Shown one piece after another: positions 43,266 through 50,032 of a stretch of 64,000 nt of DNA. Source of the DNA: a virus; the IMG/VR virus record IMGVR_UViG_3300009610_000003, positions 1-64,000 of that record. One strand, 5' to 3'. The number at the start of each line of letters is the position of its first letter. Within the stretch, counting starts at the first letter, position 1. The notes beneath the pieces are model-generated. The model did no database searches. It was not told where the DNA came from and saw only the letters and a program-made list of their open reading frames with translations. Made by a program: the position numbers and the translations under genes.

Positions 43266-43471
43266 GCGCCACCCTGACCAAGCGCCAGCGCGACATGCTG
43301 CGCGACCTTGACCGCGACGGCGAGGCGACCGACTACGCCAGCTTCGCCGACCGCGCGCCCGGCGGGCTCGCTTGGCGCAACCGCGAGCGGGTCATCGACG
43401 CCCTGCACCGCAAGGGCCTGATCGACGGCGACCTCGCCCTGACGCCAGCCGGGAAGGAGGTGCTGGCATGA
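43262..43471 (+). CDS. Small winged-helix-like protein
   Basis: The product has 69 aa (MSATLTKRQRDMLRDLDRDGEATDYASFADRAPGGLAWRNRERVIDALHRKGLIDGDLALTPAGKEVLA). The helix pattern followed by 'V..L..KGLI.....LT.AGKEVL' is typical of a winged helix. It may bind DNA as a small regulator. Overlaps on both sides are 4 bp. Confidence 0.6.
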   Translation: MSATLTKRQRDMLRDLDRDGEATDYASFADRAPGGLAWRNRERVIDALHRKGLIDGDLALTPAGKEVLA

Positions 43472-43980
43472 CCTCCCCCCTGCTCACCGTGCCCACCCTG
43501 CGCACCCTGCTCGCCGACACCGTGACCAACTGGTCGCGGCTGGGTGCGCCCGCGCTCTGCGAGCGCTTCGTGCTGAACAACGGCTGGGTGTTCAAGGGCC
43601 GCAAGCTGCCCAAGAGCTACGTCAGGGGCGAGCCCAAGAACTGTTTCCAGAACGCCGCCGACCTCGCCTCGCAGAACCGTACCCGCCTGCGCTACGTCGA
43701 AGGCTACGCCATGCGCAACCGCCTGCTGTTCCCGACGCTGCACGCTTGGTGCATCGACAGCAAAGACCGGGTGATCGACCCGACATGGGACGACCCCCAG
43801 CACTGCCAGTACATGGGCGTCCCCATGACGGCGGGGGAATGCTGGGCCGAGATGAAGCGAACCGGCGTCTACGGCCTGATCGACCCCGGCATGGTCAACT
43901 ACGAATGGATGTTCCGCCTTGACCCCGGCCTCAAGGCCGAGGTCGAGGCCGTGGTCGGCAAGGTGAACCTTCCGGGGTAA
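43468..43980 (+). CDS. Transglutaminase/papain-like protein
   Basis: The protein has 170 aa. It has a Cys-His-Asp arrangement: Cys in KNCFQNAADLA, His in PTLHAWCID and Asp in VIDPTWD, with YVEGYAM between. This spacing matches a family of transglutaminase-like or permuted papain-like proteins found in phages. The substrate is unknown. A UUCG terminator follows 22 bp after the stop. Confidence 0.68.
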   Translation: MTSPLLTVPTLRTLLADTVTNWSRLGAPALCERFVLNNGWVFKGRKLPKSYVRGEPKNCFQNAADLASQNRTRLRYVEGYAMRNRLLFPTLHAWCIDSKDRVIDPTWDDPQHCQYMGVPMTAGECWAEMKRTGVYGLIDPGMVNYEWMFRLDPGLKAEVEAVVGKVNLPG

Positions 43981-44002
43981 ACGATTTGACCCGGAAGAAA
44001 CT

Positions 44003-44023
44003 GGGGGCTTCGGCCCCCTTTTT
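44003..44023 (+). terminator. UUCG-loop terminator
   Basis: The stem GGGGGC/GCCCCC around TTCG is followed by TTTTTC. It is a clear intrinsic terminator after the transglutaminase-like gene. Confidence 0.85.
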
Positions 44024-44036
44024 CTTTTGCCGGGGC

Positions 44037-44120
44037 TTGCGCCGAGTAGGATCGTGCGTTATGACCTGAACCGGGTCGCAACCAACGGCCCCCGACCAAC
44101 CAACCACAAGGCCAACCACC
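44037..44120 (+). promoter_or_regulatory. Promoter-like site plus CAACCA-loop leader, copy 3
   Basis: TTGCGC (44037) and TATGAC (44060) are spaced by 17 bp with GGATCGTG in the spacer, a looser version of the shared-spacer promoters. The hairpin GGGTCG-CAACCAA-CGGCCC (44073-44091) follows, then CGACCAACCAACCACAAGG and the ATG at 44121. The terminator just upstream makes a new promoter here necessary. Confidence 0.6.
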
Positions 44121-44396
44121 ATGAACACCACCACCCTGCACTACTACCGCCAGTTCCGTGCCCACCAGCACGCCGTCGCCATGGACGGCAGCGGCAGTCT
44201 GACCGTCTACCCGAGCGGGCGCACCGAGACGAGCTATGGCAGCGCGCCCTATGGCGAACACGCGCTCAGCGCCTACCTCAGCGCCAAGTGCCACATCGCC
44301 TTTCGCCAGCGCCTCGCCGCTGACGTTGCCGACCACAAGAAGCGCAGCCGCGCCGCCAAGCAGGCGTGGAAGACCCGCCGGGCGGGGGCACGCTGA
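44121..44396 (+). CDS. Small basic unknown protein
   Basis: The product has 91 aa (MNTTTLHYYRQFRAHQHAVAMDGSGSLTVYPSGRTETSYGSAPYGEHALSAYLSAKCHIAF...). It ends with a Lys/Arg-rich helix (HKKRSRAAKQAWKTRRAGAR) that could bind nucleic acid. No family was recognised. Confidence 0.58.
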   Translation: MNTTTLHYYRQFRAHQHAVAMDGSGSLTVYPSGRTETSYGSAPYGEHALSAYLSAKCHIAFRQRLAADVADHKKRSRAAKQAWKTRRAGAR

Positions 44397-44581
44397 TGAC
44401 CTACGTCATCGACGGCTTCATCCCCCACTGGGACACCCCGGCCCTGCCCCGTCCCCACTGGACGACCATCGCCTGCACGAAGAGCCTCGCCGAGGCCCGT
44501 GCCCTGCTCAAGGCGGCCAACAGCGACCCTCGCTTCAAGCGCGGGCGGGTGCTGGCCGCCGGGGTGGAGGTCACGATATGA
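44396..44581 (+). CDS. Small unknown protein
   Basis: The product has 61 aa (MTYVIDGFIPHWDTPALPRPHWTTIACTKSLAEARALLKAANSDPRFKRGRVLAAGVEVTI). Its ATG overlaps the preceding stop. The 'L.EAR.LL.AA' helix between strands gives a small alpha/beta fold. Function unknown. Confidence 0.57.
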   Translation: MTYVIDGFIPHWDTPALPRPHWTTIACTKSLAEARALLKAANSDPRFKRGRVLAAGVEVTI

Positions 44582-44787
44582 GCGTCAGCCAGAACACCCA
44601 GCGCGGCCTTTACGCGCGGTCGTGCGACGAAACCCACTTCGCCCGCGACGCCGTCGCCGCCGAGGTCAAGGCCACGGCGCTGCGCGCCACCGGCCTTTAC
44701 CAGCGCATCGAAATGCGCAGGTGGAACAATGGCACCCGCCAGCAGGCCCGTTGGGAATACAAGATCATGGCGTGGCGCAAAGCCTGA
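44578..44787 (+). CDS. Small unknown protein
   Basis: The product has 69 aa (MSVSQNTQRGLYARSCDETHFARDAVAAEVKATALRATGLYQRIEMRRWNNGTRQQARWEYKIMAWRKA), basic. It is the last gene before a terminator at 44811. Confidence 0.57.
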   Translation: MSVSQNTQRGLYARSCDETHFARDAVAAEVKATALRATGLYQRIEMRRWNNGTRQQARWEYKIMAWRKA

Positions 44788-44810
44788 CCGGGGGAACCGG
44801 AAAATCCCGA

Positions 44811-44832
44811 GGGGGCCGCGAGGCCCCCTTTT
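44811..44832 (+). terminator. Rho-independent terminator
   Basis: The stem GGGGGCC/GGCCCCC with a 4-nt loop is followed by TTTTC, directly after the stop at 44787. Confidence 0.85.
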
Positions 44833-44867
44833 CATTTGGGGCCGGATCAGCGTACCGTGCCGCCGCG

Positions 44868-45317
44868 ATGCCCACCTTTGCGCACGATCCCTCCCGCGTT
44901 CACCCGCCTGCGAGCGCGGGCGGCTACCCGTCAATCGCCGAGGAAGAGCGGACATCGCGGGCAGTACCGGCACCACGCGAGGTCGTCCCGGAACCGCCAC
45001 GTACCCGCTCTGTCTACGACGACAAGATAACCCTTGTGTCCATCGCCTTGGGCGAAAGCGGGATGCCGCACCGCGTCGTGTTCGTGAACACGCATCGCCA
45101 GTACCGGGGACAAGGCCGGGCCACCAACATGCTCAACACCGCACTGGGCGATATGGACGCTGATGGCCGACCGTCCGAAATCTATGTCCGAAATGTTGAG
45201 CCCGACTGCGATGTCGGTCGCCTCGTCGCGTTCTTTGCACGTTTTGGCTACGGGCAAGCAGACCCCGACCCGGATGAACCCGACACGCCCCACCTCACCC
45301 GCCCCGCTGGTGGTTGA
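44868..45317 (+). CDS. GNAT-family acetyltransferase
   Basis: The protein has 149 aa. After a Pro-rich N-terminus, VSIALGESGMPHRVVFVNTHRQYRGQGRATNMLNTALGDMDADG contains the acetyl-CoA-binding motif A (R-G-Q-G-R-A). The sequence continues with IYVRNVEPDCDVGRLVAFFARFGYG, the usual GNAT end. The substrate is unknown; phage GNATs can modify host proteins, toxins or modified bases. The 3' end overlaps the next gene by 44 bp. Confidence 0.75.
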   Translation: MPTFAHDPSRVHPPASAGGYPSIAEEERTSRAVPAPREVVPEPPRTRSVYDDKITLVSIALGESGMPHRVVFVNTHRQYRGQGRATNMLNTALGDMDADGRPSEIYVRNVEPDCDVGRLVAFFARFGYGQADPDPDEPDTPHLTRPAGG

Positions 45318-45492
45318 CGCGCTTTTCGCGGTGACCATCACCGGCCTGACGGCCCGCACCTGCCGCTGGCCTCTCTGGGGGCACGACGACCGCCCCAACC
45401 GCAAGTCGCTCTACTGCGGCCTGCCGCCGCTCGCCCCCGACCAGCCCTACTGCGCCGCTCACGCCCACCTCGCCTACAAGGAACCCCGATGA
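45274..45492 (+). CDS. GcrA-like C-terminal zinc protein
   Basis: The product has 72 aa from ATG 45274; a GTG at 45310 would avoid most of the overlap with the GNAT gene. TCRWPLWGHDDRPNRKSLYCGLPPLAPDQPYCAAHAHLAYKE matches the C-terminal signature of the alphaproteobacterial cell-cycle regulator GcrA (CRWP...F/YCG.....PYC..H..LAY). The N-terminal DNA-binding helix-turn-helix of GcrA is missing. It may compete with host GcrA for its sigma-70 partner, an inference from known GcrA biology. Confidence 0.68.
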   Translation: MNPTRPTSPAPLVVDALFAVTITGLTARTCRWPLWGHDDRPNRKSLYCGLPPLAPDQPYCAAHAHLAYKEPR

Positions 45493-45677
45493 CCGCCACC
45501 ACCATGGCTTGCTGCCCGTTCTGTCGCAAAGTGTTCCAGTTTGAATGGGGCGAGGCGATCACCACCGTGATCGACGGCAAGCGGCGCTTCGTCTGCCAGC
45601 CGTGCAACGACAGGCTGATGGTTATCGCCAAGACTGCCGCCCCGCAGAAAAGCAACGGCTCGGTTCCGGCGGGATAA
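45489..45677 (+). CDS. Small zinc-ribbon protein
   Basis: The product has 62 aa. CPFC (residues 9-12) and CQPC (about 36-39) frame a beta-rich centre (FQFEWGEAITTVIDGKRRFV), a two-knuckle zinc ribbon. It is coupled to the GcrA-like gene by an ATGA overlap. Confidence 0.62.
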   Translation: MTATTMACCPFCRKVFQFEWGEAITTVIDGKRRFVCQPCNDRLMVIAKTAAPQKSNGSVPAG

Positions 45678-45681
45678 AAAT

Positions 45682-45710
45682 TTGCCCGAATAAAAAAAGG
45701 ATCGTACAAC
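45682..45710 (+). promoter_or_regulatory. Shared-spacer promoter P3
   Basis: The layout is -35 TTGCCC, 17-bp spacer ending AAAAAAAGGATCG, and -10 TACAAC. The ribosome-binding site ACAGGAGAG and GTG start at 45752 follow about 42 bp downstream. Confidence 0.62.
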
Positions 45711-45751
45711 GGAAGCTCTAAACCACCGGACACCGGACAGGAGAGTTTTCC

Positions 45752-46039
45752 GTGACCAATCTTGTAGTGCCTACCGTAAATCTCAACGGCAACGACGCCG
45801 ATGACCTCGTCGCCCAGCTTCGCGACGTGCTGAAGGCTCTGGACGATGCCAACAGCCAGATGGGCGCTGCCAGCGACATCTGGCATGGCCGCAACTTCCA
45901 GCTTGCCCCCGACCCGCAGCGCGCCCAGTTCGATGCGCAGATCGCGTGGACGGAACGCCGCCTCGTCATCGCCAAGATGCGCGACGAAATCATGGAACTG
46001 GCCTTGGCCGTTCAGGAACAGGGGCGTGTCAGGGCATGA
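45752..46039 (+). CDS. Small unknown helical protein
   Basis: The product has 95 aa with a GTG start behind a strong Shine-Dalgarno (AGGAGAG). It contains DDLVAQLRDVLKALDDANSQMGAASDIWHG and AQIAWTERRLVIAKMRDEIMELALAVQEQG, mostly helical. First gene of the transcription unit from P3; no family was recognised. Confidence 0.6.
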   Translation: MTNLVVPTVNLNGNDADDLVAQLRDVLKALDDANSQMGAASDIWHGRNFQLAPDPQRAQFDAQIAWTERRLVIAKMRDEIMELALAVQEQGRVRA

Positions 46040-46374
46040 TCGTCCACGTCTTCCACAACGCCACCCACGTGGCGACCATCGCCGCGCCCGGCGACCTCAA
46101 TACCGACGAGGCGCTGGAATTCGCGTGGCGCTGGACGCAGAACGTGGACGGCTCTTGGTCGGTGCCCGGCTCTGCCGACTATCATGAGCGCGTCAAGGTC
46201 GTGGCCCCGCTGCGCGAGCATCAGGGCCGTACCTTTGGCCACCGCTCAAGCGCGGTCGGCGACATCTTCACCACCGGGACGCGCACCTTCGTGGTCGCGT
46301 CCACGGGCTTCCGGGAACTGACCGAGGTCGCCGAGCTTATCGGGGAAGTCATGGGGAAGCCCCATGCGGCTTGA
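46036..46374 (+). CDS. Small unknown protein
   Basis: The product has 112 aa, starting at ATG 46036 in an ATGA overlap. After MIVHVFHNATHVATIAAPGDLNTDEALEFAWRWTQNVDGSWSV it contains LREHQGRTFGHRSSAVGDIFTTGTRTFVVASTGF. The 'RS.AVGD....G...V....GF' segment recurs in phage and plasmid proteins of unknown role. Confidence 0.62.
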   Translation: MIVHVFHNATHVATIAAPGDLNTDEALEFAWRWTQNVDGSWSVPGSADYHERVKVVAPLREHQGRTFGHRSSAVGDIFTTGTRTFVVASTGFRELTEVAELIGEVMGKPHAA

Positions 46375-46675
46375 AGCAAAGTTCCACAAGGCCATGTTGG
46401 CTCTGTACGAGCAGACCAAGCGCGAGGTCTACAGCCCGACGCTGTTCTTTGCCGCCGTCGCGAATGTCGGCGGGCGGCAGGCCGTGAAGGATTTGATCAA
46501 CAAGGAAACCGCCGAGGGCTTTTACCACCTCGCCGAGGCCAATCGCTTCGACCTGACCGTGGAAGCCTACGTGATCGAACACCCGGAATACTGGCCGCTG
46601 TTCACCCTTGACGAAATCCGGCGTGCCAACGCCCGGCTGCGCTCGTTCAGCTACACGCCACGGGTGCAGGCATGA
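46364..46675 (+). CDS. Small unknown protein
   Basis: The product has 103 aa. The C-terminal FDLTVEAYVIEHPEYWPLFTLDEIRRANARLRSF follows a pattern ('LTVEA.V......PLFT..E...A..RL') seen in many bacterial and phage proteins of unknown function. It overlaps the preceding gene by 11 bp. Confidence 0.62.
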   Translation: MRLEAKFHKAMLALYEQTKREVYSPTLFFAAVANVGGRQAVKDLINKETAEGFYHLAEANRFDLTVEAYVIEHPEYWPLFTLDEIRRANARLRSFSYTPRVQA

Positions 46676-46851
46676 GCAACCAGCCCGTGTATCTGGGCGA
46701 CGGCGTCTATGCCACCTTCGACGGGTGGTATGTCGAGCTTCGCCTGAGCCGCCACGACGTGCCCTTCGCCGTGGCCCTTGAGCCGCCGGTCATGGAAAAG
46801 CTGATCGCCTACTACAGGCAAGTGTCTAACCGGAAGCCGCAGCGGCCATGA
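46672..46851 (+). CDS. Small unknown protein (59 aa)
   Basis: It starts MSNQPVYLGDGVYATFDGWY and continues VELRLSRHDVPFAVALEPPVMEKLIAYYRQ. The 'VYLGDGVYA.FDG..V.L' motif is a known small phage family of unknown role. ATGA overlaps on both sides support it. Confidence 0.65.
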   Translation: MSNQPVYLGDGVYATFDGWYVELRLSRHDVPFAVALEPPVMEKLIAYYRQVSNRKPQRP

Positions 46852-47633
46852 CCGCCATGCGAACTATTTGCTGGGCCTGCAAGACGACCCACGACGCCGC
46901 CACCCCGGTCAACAGCAAGAAGGACGCGCCCGCCGAGGGCGACGTGAGCCTGTGCCTCTCCTGCGGCGAGTGGGGCATGTTCACCGCCGCTGGCGAACTG
47001 CGCAGGCCGACCGACGACGAGTTCATGGAAATAGGCACCGACCCACGGATGCGCCTGACGCGCCAGTTGTGGGTCGAAACGGACAAGGAACGCAGGCGTG
47101 AGCAAGGAAGCCTTTCTGGAAGTGACGATCAGTTTCGCGGTGAACAGCGGCGACACGACCAGTGGCCCGATGCTGGTTCGCTTCGGGGCGATACAGACCA
47201 TCACCCCGCTGGCGAGCGGCACCAAGATCAGTCTGGGCGGGGGCACGGCGCTGTACGCGACCGAGAGCTACGAACAGATCGCGGCGGCGCTGGCCGGGGT
47301 CAAACCGCTGTGAGGCCGGTCTTCGCCAAGATCGGCACCGGGGGGCGGCTCAGCCTTGCGGACATCTGCGGGTTCATCCCGACCTTCCTCAGCCTCGCCG
47401 ACCCGCGCCCGGCGCGCGAGCAGCTTGACGCCCACTACCAGCACGGCGGCGGCTGGCGGCCACAGGAAGGCTTCACGATGCACGGCGGCATGAGCCTGCA
47501 CTATCCCGGCGACCCGGCGTTCCGGCCCTTGGCCATGGCCCGGTTCCGCGACGAGAAGATCGTCATCTACGAACACGAATATGTTGCTGTCATCCAGCCG
47601 GATGGCAGCTTCGAAGTCAGCAGGATGAATTGA
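46848..47633 (+). CDS. Zinc-ribbon protein whose frame runs into the next genes
   Basis: The first ~85 residues are convincing: CWAC and CLSC knuckles (MRTICWACKTTH..., VSLCLSCGEWGMF) and LRRPTDDEFMEIGTDPRMRLTRQLWVETDKERRR. No stop occurs where one is expected (near 47101, at the GTGA start of the gene at 47098). The frame stays open through an Arg/His/Asp/Gly-rich shadow of that gene and joins the frame of the protein at 47310-47633, giving 261 aa. Either this is a true fusion with a fully nested gene, or a 1-base indel removed the normal stop. I trust the start far more than the end. Confidence 0.5.
   Translation: MTAMRTICWACKTTHDAATPVNSKKDAPAEGDVSLCLSCGEWGMFTAAGELRRPTDDEFMEIGTDPRMRLTRQLWVETDKERRREQGSLSGSDDQFRGEQRRHDQWPDAGSLRGDTDHHPAGERHQDQSGRGHGAVRDRELRTDRGGAGRGQTAVRPVFAKIGTGGRLSLADICGFIPTFLSLADPRPAREQLDAHYQHGGGWRPQEGFTMHGGMSLHYPGDPAFRPLAMARFRDEKIVIYEHEYVAVIQPDGSFEVSRMN
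47098..47313 (+). CDS. Small beta-rich protein nested in the 46848 frame
   Basis: The product has 71 aa with a GTG start (GTGA): KEAFLEVTISFAVNSGDTTSGPMLVRFGAIQTITPLASGTKISLGGGTALYATESYEQIAAALAG. It has ordinary codon and residue composition, unlike the overlapping frame, so I regard it as the real coding frame over this stretch. Confidence 0.6.
   Translation: MSKEAFLEVTISFAVNSGDTTSGPMLVRFGAIQTITPLASGTKISLGGGTALYATESYEQIAAALAGVKPL
47310..47633 (+). CDS. Unknown protein, probably started at internal GTG
   Basis: The product has 107 aa from the GTG at 47310 that overlaps the preceding stop (GTGA). It contains VFAKIGTGGRLSLADICGFIPTFLSLADPRPAREQLDAHYQHGGGWRPQEGFTMHGG and ends with a beta hairpin (YEHEYVAVIQPDGSFEVSRM). 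The 'QLDA.Y.HGGGW.P..GF' block is a phage family of unknown role. It shares its frame with the ORF from 46848. Confidence 0.6.
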   Translation: MRPVFAKIGTGGRLSLADICGFIPTFLSLADPRPAREQLDAHYQHGGGWRPQEGFTMHGGMSLHYPGDPAFRPLAMARFRDEKIVIYEHEYVAVIQPDGSFEVSRMN

Positions 47634-47642
47634 GGGTACGAC

Positions 47643-47915
47643 ATGAACAAGGAACGTAGAGCCGCCATCGCCAAGCTGCGCGGCGAGCTTGAAGAACTGG
47701 CAGATAGTCTTGCAAACCTGCGGGACGAAATTGAAACCCCGCGCGACGAAGAGCAGGAATACTTCGACACCATGCCCGAGAGCATTCAGGGCGGCGACAA
47801 AGGGCAGGTCGCCGAGGCCGCCGTCAACTCGCTTCAGCAGGCTTACGACTATCTGGACAACGCCCACAGTGAAATTCAGAACGCCATCGGCGAACTGGAA
47901 GAAGCAGCCGCATGA
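47643..47915 (+). CDS. Small coiled-coil protein
   Basis: The product has 90 aa: AAIAKLRGELEELADSLANLRDEIETPRDEEQEYFDTMPESIQGGDKGQVAEAAVNSLQQAYDYLDNAHSEIQNAIGELEEAA. It has two helices with a central 'EEQEYFD.MPES.QGG..G..AE.A...L..A' motif found in several phage proteins of unknown role. Last gene of the plus-strand operon. Confidence 0.65.
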   Translation: MNKERRAAIAKLRGELEELADSLANLRDEIETPRDEEQEYFDTMPESIQGGDKGQVAEAAVNSLQQAYDYLDNAHSEIQNAIGELEEAAA

Positions 47916-47945
47916 ACTAAGGTTTGGGGAGTGTCATGCGGCGAG

Positions 47946-47978
47946 GGGCGCGGGTTGCCACACGGCCCGCGCCCTTTT
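47946..47978 (+). terminator. Operon-end terminator
   Basis: The stem GGGCGCGGG/CCCGCGCCC (9 bp, perfect) with an 11-nt loop is followed by TTTT. It closes the long plus-strand operon before the convergent minus-strand genes. Confidence 0.85.
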
Positions 47979-48066
47979 ATACTTCCTGCCGGGTCGGAGG
48001 TGGTGAAGGTCAGGGTTACTTCTGGAAAAAAGTGCGCCCCTGTCCGCTTGTTCCCCTTCGACCTAG

Positions 48067-48291
48067 ATGCCCGGTCGCGACGACGAACGCCAAGTGCCCA
48101 TCAAATTGTGGCGCAGCCACAGGATGCCCGTAGCGCAGCCCAGCAGCCCCGTACAGCGCGATGAGCCCGTTTCCGCTACCAGACAGCCGCCAGCCCCACG
48201 GAACGCGCCCAGCGAGCCCGCAGGCGGCCCAGCGCCTAACCCAGCAGCATCACCAGCGCCACCAGCAGGCAAAACACCGCCGTCCACATGA
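48067..48291 (+). CDS. Doubtful Pro/Ala-rich ORF
   Basis: This is a possible 74-aa protein (MPGRDDERQVPIKLWRSHRMPVAQPSS... then Pro/Ala-rich to the end). It lies after the operon terminator, has no good ribosome-binding site and overlaps a small minus-strand gene. I see no other coding signal between 47979 and 48235. Confidence 0.25.
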   Translation: MPGRDDERQVPIKLWRSHRMPVAQPSSPVQRDEPVSATRQPPAPRNAPSEPAGGPAPNPAASPAPPAGKTPPST

Positions 48292-48322
48292 AAATTGCCG
48301 TGAGTTGCCGCATGGCCCTCAT
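48236..48322 (-). CDS. Tiny membrane protein (28 aa)
   Basis: It reads MRAMRQLTAIFMWTAVFCLLV plus ALVMLLG: a short basic N-terminus and one transmembrane helix. Its ATG overlaps the stop of the nuclease gene (ATGA), as elsewhere in this operon. It could be a small holin-like or regulatory membrane peptide; nothing else supports either. Confidence 0.45.
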   Translation of the reverse strand: MRAMRQLTAIFMWTAVFCLLVALVMLLG

Positions 48323-48783
48323 CCTCGCCGCCGCGCCGTGCGACTGGTCAATATGGCCATGACGTTCGCCCAGTTCCACTCGGTGGGCGGGCCGGGCCAG
48401 CGGCCCAGCACGGCGCTTCCGGGAAGGTCGTTCAGGCCGAGCTTGGCGAGGTCGCGCGCGGCATCCCCGGACACGGCCCACAGGCTGTCGCCTCGCCGCT
48501 GCGCGCTGCCGACGCCCTTTGCCCGGATCAGGAACGTGCAGTGCACGCCTGCCCGCCGATGGGTTTCGAACCACGCCACCTGATGCGGGCGCAGGGTCAC
48601 GGCCCAGCCGTTGGTCATCTTGTGTTCGATCCACCCTGACGTTTGGGTGGGCTGATGCGCCCAGAAGCTGTCGGGCACGCCAGCGTGGGTCGAGCCCGTC
48701 TCGATGGGCGTCCACAGCCACCCTTTGCTCTTGTGCAGGTGGTCTTGCACGATGCGGCGCAAGCCCGCGTCGGCGACGGTCAT
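48319..48783 (-). CDS. VRR-NUC nuclease
   Basis: The protein has 154 aa from the ATG at 48783; the longer open frame upstream is a shadow of two other genes. It has a PD-(D/E)xK layout: Glu and Gly in TPIETGSTHAGVPDSFW, then WIEHKMTNGWAVTLRPHQVAWFETH with the Glu-x-Lys and Gln of VRR-NUC enzymes. Such phage nucleases act on branched or replicating DNA. It overlaps the small gene before it. Confidence 0.75.
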   Translation of the reverse strand: MTVADAGLRRIVQDHLHKSKGWLWTPIETGSTHAGVPDSFWAHQPTQTSGWIEHKMTNGWAVTLRPHQVAWFETHRRAGVHCTFLIRAKGVGSAQRRGDSLWAVSGDAARDLAKLGLNDLPGSAVLGRWPGPPTEWNWANVMAILTSRTARRRG

Positions 48784-48959
48784 GTCTTTGTGGGCTCCGT
48801 CACATGCTCGCTGCCATCGGGCAGCATGATGATGCGTCGGCACCAGACGCAGCCAGCTTTCTGCGCATCGACCGCCTCGTCGCCCATCAGCAGGCATACA
48901 GGCGGCCCCTGACAGACGATGATCGTGGGTGGCTCGTCGTCTTCGTCGGCGATGGTCAT
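48780..48959 (-). CDS. Small Cys-containing protein (59 aa)
   Basis: It starts MTIADEDDEPPTIIVCQGPP and has CVWCRRIIMLPDGSE further on, a single C-x2-C knuckle. Its start overlaps the exonuclease stop and its end overlaps the VRR-NUC start, both in ATGA form. Function unknown. Confidence 0.58.
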   Translation of the reverse strand: MTIADEDDEPPTIIVCQGPPVCLLMGDEAVDAQKAGCVWCRRIIMLPDGSEHVTEPTKT

Positions 48960-49708
48960 TGCCGGGGGCTGAGGTAGTGGTCAACCGTGTGGCGCACGTC
49001 GCTATCGTTGCGGTAGATGTCGTTTTCGCGCGCCACCCATCGGAGGTAGTCGAGCGGCACTTCGGCCCATGGCTGGCCCTTGTGCTTGCCGAAATTGCAG
49101 GTGGCCAGCAGCACCGGGGTCTGGCTGAGTTGCAAAAGGTTAGCCGGTGTCCGACCCGTCGCCAGCATCCGTAAAAGGATCGCACCTGTGCACGCCGCAT
49201 CGTAGAGCGCCCTGTGCGGGGCCATGCCCGCCAGCATCTCTTTAGGCGGCTCAGCATTCAGGTGATAGCGCAGAACTTGGTTCCCCATCTTCGGGCTTTC
49301 CGGGTAGAGGTGCCGGGCGCACTGGTAGGTGTCGATGAAGGCCAGCGACAGTTCCGGCAGGAACTTCATGTCGAACTTCGCATTGTGCGCCGCATAGAGC
49401 ATGGTGCCGGGCTGCTCAGCCGCCTTTAGCTGCCCGATGGCGATGCCCCGTGGCACGCAGTAGGGCGCACCGGGCTTGACCTGATCGGGGTGGATGTGGT
49501 GGGCGGCCCGCGCCGCCGGGTGCATGGCCGCTGTGGTTTCGATGAACGACCACGCATATTCGCCAAAGACCCAGCCGCTGGCTGGCCGGGTGTCGTCGCC
49601 GACCTTTCTGAGGTTGACCAAGCCTAACTCGCACATCTCGGCTCCGTTGGCCGGGTCGTCGCCGGTCGTCTCGGTGTCCAGCACGACGATGCGGTTCACG
49701 TTGTCCAT
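48956..49708 (-). CDS. DnaQ-like 3'-5' exonuclease with ExoX-type C-terminus
   Basis: The protein has 250 aa from the ATG at 49708. DEDDh motifs: VVLDTETTG (Asp11, Glu13), YAAHNAKFDMKFL and HRALYDAACTGAILLRML. The C-terminal LATCNFGKHKGQPWAEVPLDYLRWVARE is the small domain found in exodeoxyribonuclease X-like proteins. A role in replication proofreading, repair or host DNA recycling is likely. Confidence 0.82.
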   Translation of the reverse strand: MDNVNRIVVLDTETTGDDPANGAEMCELGLVNLRKVGDDTRPASGWVFGEYAWSFIETTAAMHPAARAAHHIHPDQVKPGAPYCVPRGIAIGQLKAAEQPGTMLYAAHNAKFDMKFLPELSLAFIDTYQCARHLYPESPKMGNQVLRYHLNAEPPKEMLAGMAPHRALYDAACTGAILLRMLATGRTPANLLQLSQTPVLLATCNFGKHKGQPWAEVPLDYLRWVARENDIYRNDSDVRHTVDHYLSPRQ

Positions 49709-49795
49709 GGGCCAGCCTTGCGTTGTGGTGCGAAGCACCGCATAGTGACGGTGCGAAGTGTTTGACACCCTCAGACCTTGGTACGCAAGCTCAAC

Positions 49796-50032
49796 TCAGG
49801 CCCCTTCGTCGGGGGCCTTTTCTTTGAGCGCGGTGTCAGCAATCTCCCGGACCCATGGCACGATGCGCCGGTCGTGACTGATGTTCAGCAGCGCCATGCG
49901 GAACCGGGCGTTTTCTTCCTTCAGCTTCCTGATAGCCCACCAGCGCCTGCGCGCGATGGTCTTTTTCCTAGCGGCTTCGGTCTGTGCGTCCAGCGTGAAA
50001 TCGATCTTCCACGGGTTGGGCTTCGGCTTCAT
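49796..50032 (-). CDS. Small basic helical protein
   Basis: The product has 78 aa (MKPKPNPWKIDFTLDAQTEAARKKTIARRRWWAIRKLKEENARFRMALLNISHD...). Arg/Lys-rich helices could bind nucleic acid. It overlaps the gene upstream by 4 bp. No family was recognised. Confidence 0.55.
   Translation of the reverse strand: MKPKPNPWKIDFTLDAQTEAARKKTIARRRWWAIRKLKEENARFRMALLNISHDRRIVPWVREIADTALKEKAPDEGA

Noticed and set aside
44868-45317. GNAT enzyme as a member of the thymine modification pathway
   Set aside because: It lies 9 kb away in a different operon with no coupling to the cassette; kept only as a remote possibility.
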